A stretch of 64,000 bases of DNA from Liolophura sinensis (lineage: Eukaryota; Mollusca; Polyplacophora; Chitonida; Chitonidae), in assembly GCF_032854445.1 (NCBI RefSeq), contig NC_088300.1, positions 5,952,001 through 6,016,000 on the forward strand, read 5' to 3'. Shown here in pieces: positions 59,480-64,000 of this stretch. A program made the position numbers and the translations under genes. Within the stretch, counting starts at the first letter, position 1. Each line of letters begins with the position of its first letter. The notes under the pieces were generated by a model. It saw only the letters and a program-made list of their open reading frames with translations. It searched no databases and was not told the origin of the DNA.

Positions 59480-59800
59480 TTACCCTGCACAAATAAAAAT
59501 TATGAGTATTATACTGGAAATTGCGAAAGCTAAAGATATAAATTTTGTATACATTGTTGGCTTCGTTGTGGTCGACACTGGTAAAGCGCCGCGTAAGTGC
59601 AAATAGGTCACTGTACTTTTGACTAATCTGACAGCACGTATTTCATTCCTGCTTTCCTGCATACCACGAGACTGGATATGGATGAAAGTGTGATGTGGCG
59701 AGCTCTCCTTTGCCTGTCTCTCGAGCTCCTCCTTGCCAGGCTGTGTTATAATTTGTGTTTCTAAGGATATTGACGTTGTGCTGTTTGCCCCTGCACTGTG
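59480..59800 (-). other. Possible exon of an unrecognised gene
   Basis: A minus-strand open segment of about 105 codons begins just after an acceptor-like 'aattctgcacag' (59800) and ends at a donor-like 'gcagggtaaac' (59480). It encodes a polar stretch (KEELERQAKESSPHH) and a hydrophobic C-terminal run (FISLAFAISSIILIIFI) that could span a membrane. No family is recognised and no neighbouring exon was found, so this may be chance. Confidence 0.2.
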
Positions 59801-60136
59801 CAGAATTTTAAGCAAATATTAAATGCATTACATTATCAAGGCGCAAACCTTGAACTATTCTCATTTGAAGCAATATAAATAAAACTGCTATTTCAAATAA
59901 AATATGGCAGGCTATAATGAATGAATATTTCAGTCAAAACTTGCCAAGCAGTATTTTTTATTCCGCAGTTAAACTTGGAACTGAAGGATGGTGCTGTGGT
60001 CTATGTATAATGTGTACATTTATGGTAACACAAAAAGTACTGAGAACGGGTTGAAGTTTATTTAACTTAACGCCAGGGCGTTTTGTATGTTGTTAAACAG
60101 AGGACCAGTTGTCTACATAACCTGTTTAAAGTGGTA

Positions 60137-60380
60137 CACTAAAAAAATAATCTGTTAATTTTAACAGAAAGTTTACTGAGTGATGCGAGAATTTATTCTG
60201 CTATTTAATCACAATATTCTGTCATATTCAACATAATATCCGGTAAGACCAATATAATCTTTATGTTGAATTAATGGGATGTGTGTGTTATTTTTAACAG
60301 AACAAACTTCTGCAATAACAGAATTCATTCACTCAGACAGCAGACTTTCTGTTAAAATCAACAGATTATTTATTTTAGTG
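60137..60380. mobile_element. MITE with CACTA...TAGTG inverted ends
   Basis: The left arm CACTAAAAAAATAATCTGTT + 'aattttaacagaaagt' is mirrored by the right arm (reverse complement CACTAAAATAAATAATCTGTT, 'gattttaacagaaagtc'). Subterminal words ('attcaacataa', 'ttctg', 'actcag') also pair, so the 244 bp can fold end to end. No coding capacity and no unambiguous target duplication. Confidence 0.82.
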
Positions 60381-61204
60381 AAACAAAACGCTTCTATTTC
60401 TTGTCGTCCAAAGAGACTAATACGAGCCATCAGTCATAATGGATGTTTCGGGTCAAACAACATTTAACACAAACCACCAAGGCGTATAAAGCAACAAATT
60501 AGGACAAATTCATGCAGGGACAAGCAGAAGTATTCTGACATCGGTTTCTGTCGGTTTAGATTTTGTGTTTGTCCCCACTCCAGGTTAACAGGTTTGCGTG
60601 GAGCAGCCCTGTTCGAGAGCGTCAGGTAGATTATCGGGACAGGTACGAAGGTGCACGCACGTAGACGCCAGTTGTCTAAAGAGCCCACGGGTTCGCTCTA
60701 ACTTGCCAAAATGAAGCTACTTATTCTTAAGTACCTACTACTTTATGTCATTCTTCATTTACACATTTACAGTAATTATGTACGTATCATATTCAAGATT
60801 TTGTGATTAATAAACATTTCGTATGAAGGGGAACATGTTTGAGTTATTCAGATCAGTATTTTCAAGATTTGGGGGCTTACTGTTTGAAATTCTATCCACC
60901 TAAGCATTAAAAACCGCTTCGATCATGTCAGTTAGTGTATTAGATATAGCCACTTCGAGACTCACACTGGCTGTGGTGGGAAGAGAAGAGCCATGCACTC
61001 ATGTGTCCGAATTAAGCCTTAACAAGATCATGCTGAGCCACGGAAATCTTAACTTTGGTGTGTTATATAGACATATCCTATATTCTAAGGCTCCAGCAAC
61101 TGGTGAGATCGTTTTCAAAGTATCTTTAATAGTTTACAAAACTTGGACTGCGCAGTGCGTTGTTAGATTTCACCACACTTTTCTCGATTATTTTCTGTGC
61201 ATAT

Positions 61205-61455
61205 TGTAAGATTTTCTGCTACACACTGTAAGATTTTCTGTACATATTGTAAGATTTTCTGCTACACACTGTAAGATTTTCTGTGCATATTGTAAGATTT
61301 TCTGCTACACACTGTAAGATTTTCTGTACATATTGTAAGATTTTCTGCTACACACTGTAAGATTTTCTGTACATATTGTAAGATTTCTGCGACAAACTGT
61401 AAGATTTTCTGGGACAAACTGTAAGATTTTCTGCGACAAACTGTAAGATTATCGG
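61205..61455. repeat. 21/22-bp tandem repeat with alternating units
   Basis: 'tgtaagattttctgctacac' and 'tgtaagattttctgtacata' alternate, giving a ~43-bp higher-order unit. About eleven half-units; the last few carry 'gcgacaaac'. Confidence 0.92.
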
Positions 61456-62028
61456 TACACATAAAGATTGTTTTATCAGTTGATTCATGGAAAAGCTACT
61501 CCTGAACTTCGAGATGATATAAATTTGCCAACACTCATGCAGATAAATGTGTATGTTTTGACAGTAAGGTGACTCCAACCCGGATCTGCGACCAGGTTGA
61601 TCATGTAAACATAAGTATGCCAAGGATCAACAGTCCAGCAACCAGTAATTTCCAGGAACTGATGGCAAATTTAGATTTATAGGGTGTTTTTTACTGAGGA
61701 CACCTCTAGCAGTGACCTGTGCGGCAGAAGAAGCCCTGACGTGCAGACGACTGAAGATTTGCCGGCGAGCAGGACGACAGTAATATAAGAGAGGTAAGAT
61801 CAGATGGAGAGAATAGGATGTTTTGATTGACCTGCGTACATGGTATGCTCCTTCAAGAATGGTGTACACGTGTAACAAGATGGTCGCCTGAACATACATT
61901 ATTGTTATGTTAATTCAAATATCCAACAGAATATTGTTTGTAGATGGTACAACATTACCAGTGTAGATATTTTCACGATTAACAAAGGCCCATCAGACTT
62001 ATACTCCACTCTCTCTGGGAACTGCCTT

Positions 62029-62168
62029 TTATTTATTTATTTATTTGATTGGTGTTTTACGCCGTACTCAAGAATATTTCACTTATACGACGGCGGCCAG
62101 CGTTATGGTGGAAGAATCGCGTCGAGGAAGGGGAAAACCCTTCCGCGGGTTGCTGGCAGGCCTTCCCA
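62029..62168 (-). mobile_element. SINE 3' half
   Basis: 'ttatttgattggtgttttac', 'gccgtactcaagaatatttc', 'cttatacgacggcggccagc', then 'gggttgctggcaggccttcc': reverse complement of the body and tail. Confidence 0.9.
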
Positions 62169-62169
62169 A

Positions 62170-64000
62170 GTAAACTGACTTTTAATCAGTTATAGCGTCT
62201 TAATTGTTTAAATAACAAGTTAATATGCTGCTCAAACTGTTTGTCTTAGTTTTACTGAAAATTCAATAACACGAGTTCTTCAGTTACGCGAAATCAGCTA
62301 TGGATTTTGAGATATCTGAACACACTTCTGGTAGATACAACTTACCATCCATGCAATCATGTCATAACTGGTAACTTTAATACTGTGAAAAATACTAATC
62401 TTCGCTTGTGAAGCTTGTGAGAGGTCCAATGTAAAGAATGTATGCGTCCAAACATTCGTATACTAGTTGTCCACAAGCCTGCACAAGGCCAATTTCTAAA
62501 ACGATGCTGAGCAAAAACCATCAAAAACTAAGAAAATATATAATGGGACGAAATTACGACGGAATCATGCACAGAGTAGTAGCCTTTAATGGTGTTGGAA
62601 AGACACAAGGTATGTTCTAGGCGAAGGATTGAAATCAGTATTCAAATCTTGTACCATACTAGTATCTCAGTTTCACTTCGATTGCAACTGTTTGTCCAAC
62701 TGGTGGCGTAATTCAACACGATAAATATGTCTGGGTACTGCTACACAGTACTGTATCTTACGAGAAGTGCTGTAAATCCTAACAGTAGCTCTAACTGATG
62801 TAGATTTATGATACTGGCATCCAATGACGTACGCTCAGTGTGTACACATAATATAAGTATATATCTGACTAGTGTTTGCAAGACTTTGTGAAGAAACATG
62901 ACACGATACTGTTGTCTTACTGCACTTTGCTTATGTAACTAAGCAACAGGCTGTGCATTTAGTGAGAAGAGAGCTGTTCATATACTTTTTGTAAGTCCAA
63001 CTTAGAACAAAGTTTACTGCAAAAATACCCAGTTTGTTCTTACAGTGCATTCTGCTTTTCAGGGGGTTGTATGCCGCTATATTATAAGCATTTACATGAA
63101 AGTTAAATTAAAACCCGGAGATAAAGGAGACTATATTTTCACCGGATACTTGGGACAGTTTGCATAATATCACTCTGTAGACGCTGCTCTTGTTTTATAT
63201 TTTGGAACGTCCGTCTTACAGCTGGTATACGAATGTCTTTTTCCACGCATAGATTTCCACGCTGTAGTCTTTTATGTTGTATCCCTATCTATACCAAGTT
63301 TCCACAGCCTGATCCCTTTGTTACTATTTATTACTATTTATATGGTTTTCATTTAGCTAGTTTTGATGTATTTTAATGTAAATTCAAACATTCCAGCAAA
63401 TGAAACCATTGACTTTATTTTTAACCCAATTAGATCTCATGCAGATTCACTTTTCCACTACCTGAACCGCAAACCACTCCAAAAGCTCTAAAATTGGCAT
63501 TGTGAAACACCACATTCAAATTCAATTACTAATACTTTGAACAACCATACGTATTTAATATGGCCCCTCCACTACCACTCAGCCTTGCCCACACATTCAT
63601 GAATAGCATGCGTGAAAAACATATACAACCAATAATCAAAACTGGCTATTAGATTCAGTTTTAAAATACTTGAGTGACACCTTCGTGCCTGACATCAAAC
63701 CATTAATAGCATACATTATGAGATCCTTCTGTATGGTGGATATACATGTATAAGCTACGCTCCTCCCCTATGCTAACCACTGCGCTCTGTAGCGACAAAC
63801 CTCACATCAGTGACATGCATGGGGTCAAGAATTGTTTAGTAAGAAGTACCCGCCCATTTGACGACCACCTTTGTCCTATCATGCCTACTTTTACGAGAAG
63901 GATTCAACATTTGACTAATTGCATTCGCCTGTGCAAAAATGGATGGAATGTAAATTTCTGGCCTTAGAACCTGTCTGCGTTCAGTTTTCATCTCTCTTGG
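62170..64000. other. No gene recognised; foldback-family fragment
   Basis: No exon could be supported. 63080-63200 contains 'aagcatttacatgaaagtta', 'ttcaccgg' and 'gacgctgctcttgtttta', a diverged remnant of the family at 12236. Confidence 0.5.

Overview
The window looks like nuclear DNA of a lophotrochozoan invertebrate, most likely a mollusc; a brachiopod or annelid cannot be excluded. The clues are short GT-AG exons spread over long AT-rich introns, genes encoding secreted CBM_4_9 + GH10 glycoside hydrolases of the kind common in these phyla, a tRNA-derived SINE present in more than a dozen copies, and DIRS-like, Gmr1-like, LINE and PIF/Harbinger debris. Most of the window is repeat-derived or without recognisable genes. 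No tRNA, rRNA or CRISPR was seen.

Gene content is all on the minus strand. Two complete tandem paralogues, here called GH10-A (26514 down to 16572) and GH10-B (47082 down to 35177), can each be assembled by hand into 12 exons with matching intron phases. Each encodes a signal peptide, a CBM_4_9-like carbohydrate-binding module, a GH10 catalytic barrel with both catalytic glutamates, and a small C-terminal beta-domain. Remnants of a third copy (only exons 11 and 12) lie at 11150-10933 and 8370-8168 and are clearly broken. GH10-B appears to carry a 2-bp frameshift that replaces its last conserved strand. Between A and B sits a leucine-rich-repeat secreted protein gene (30226-28910). Together they suggest a secreted polysaccharide-degrading locus, probably digestive, that grew by tandem duplication.

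Layout: 1-8.1 kb holds no recognised gene, two tandem satellites and one SINE; 8.1-11.2 kb the GH10 pseudogene; 11.2-16.4 kb foldback elements, a ~60-bp tandem repeat and a long AT-rich hairpin; 16.5-26.5 kb GH10-A with minisatellites and a LINE 3' end in its introns; 26.8-30.7 kb a minisatellite, the LRR gene and SINEs; 32.9-34.5 kb a LINE fragment; 35.2-47.1 kb GH10-B with a 36-bp minisatellite and a DIRS-like fragment in its introns; 47.7-50.5 kb a Ty3/gypsy-class fragment whose order is protease-integrase-RT-RNase H (copia-like, as in Gmr1 elements); 51.8-57.2 kb a complete-length but decayed PIF/Harbinger transposon bounded by TAA duplications; 57.2-64 kb SINEs, a CACTA-ended MITE and a small tandem array.

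The most unusual observations are the frameshift in GH10-B, a tandem array that repeats the GH10-A exon 3 splice donor inside intron 3, the copia-like domain order of the gypsy-class element, and several hairpin or foldback elements. All calls were made by reading the sequence; no database search was run.
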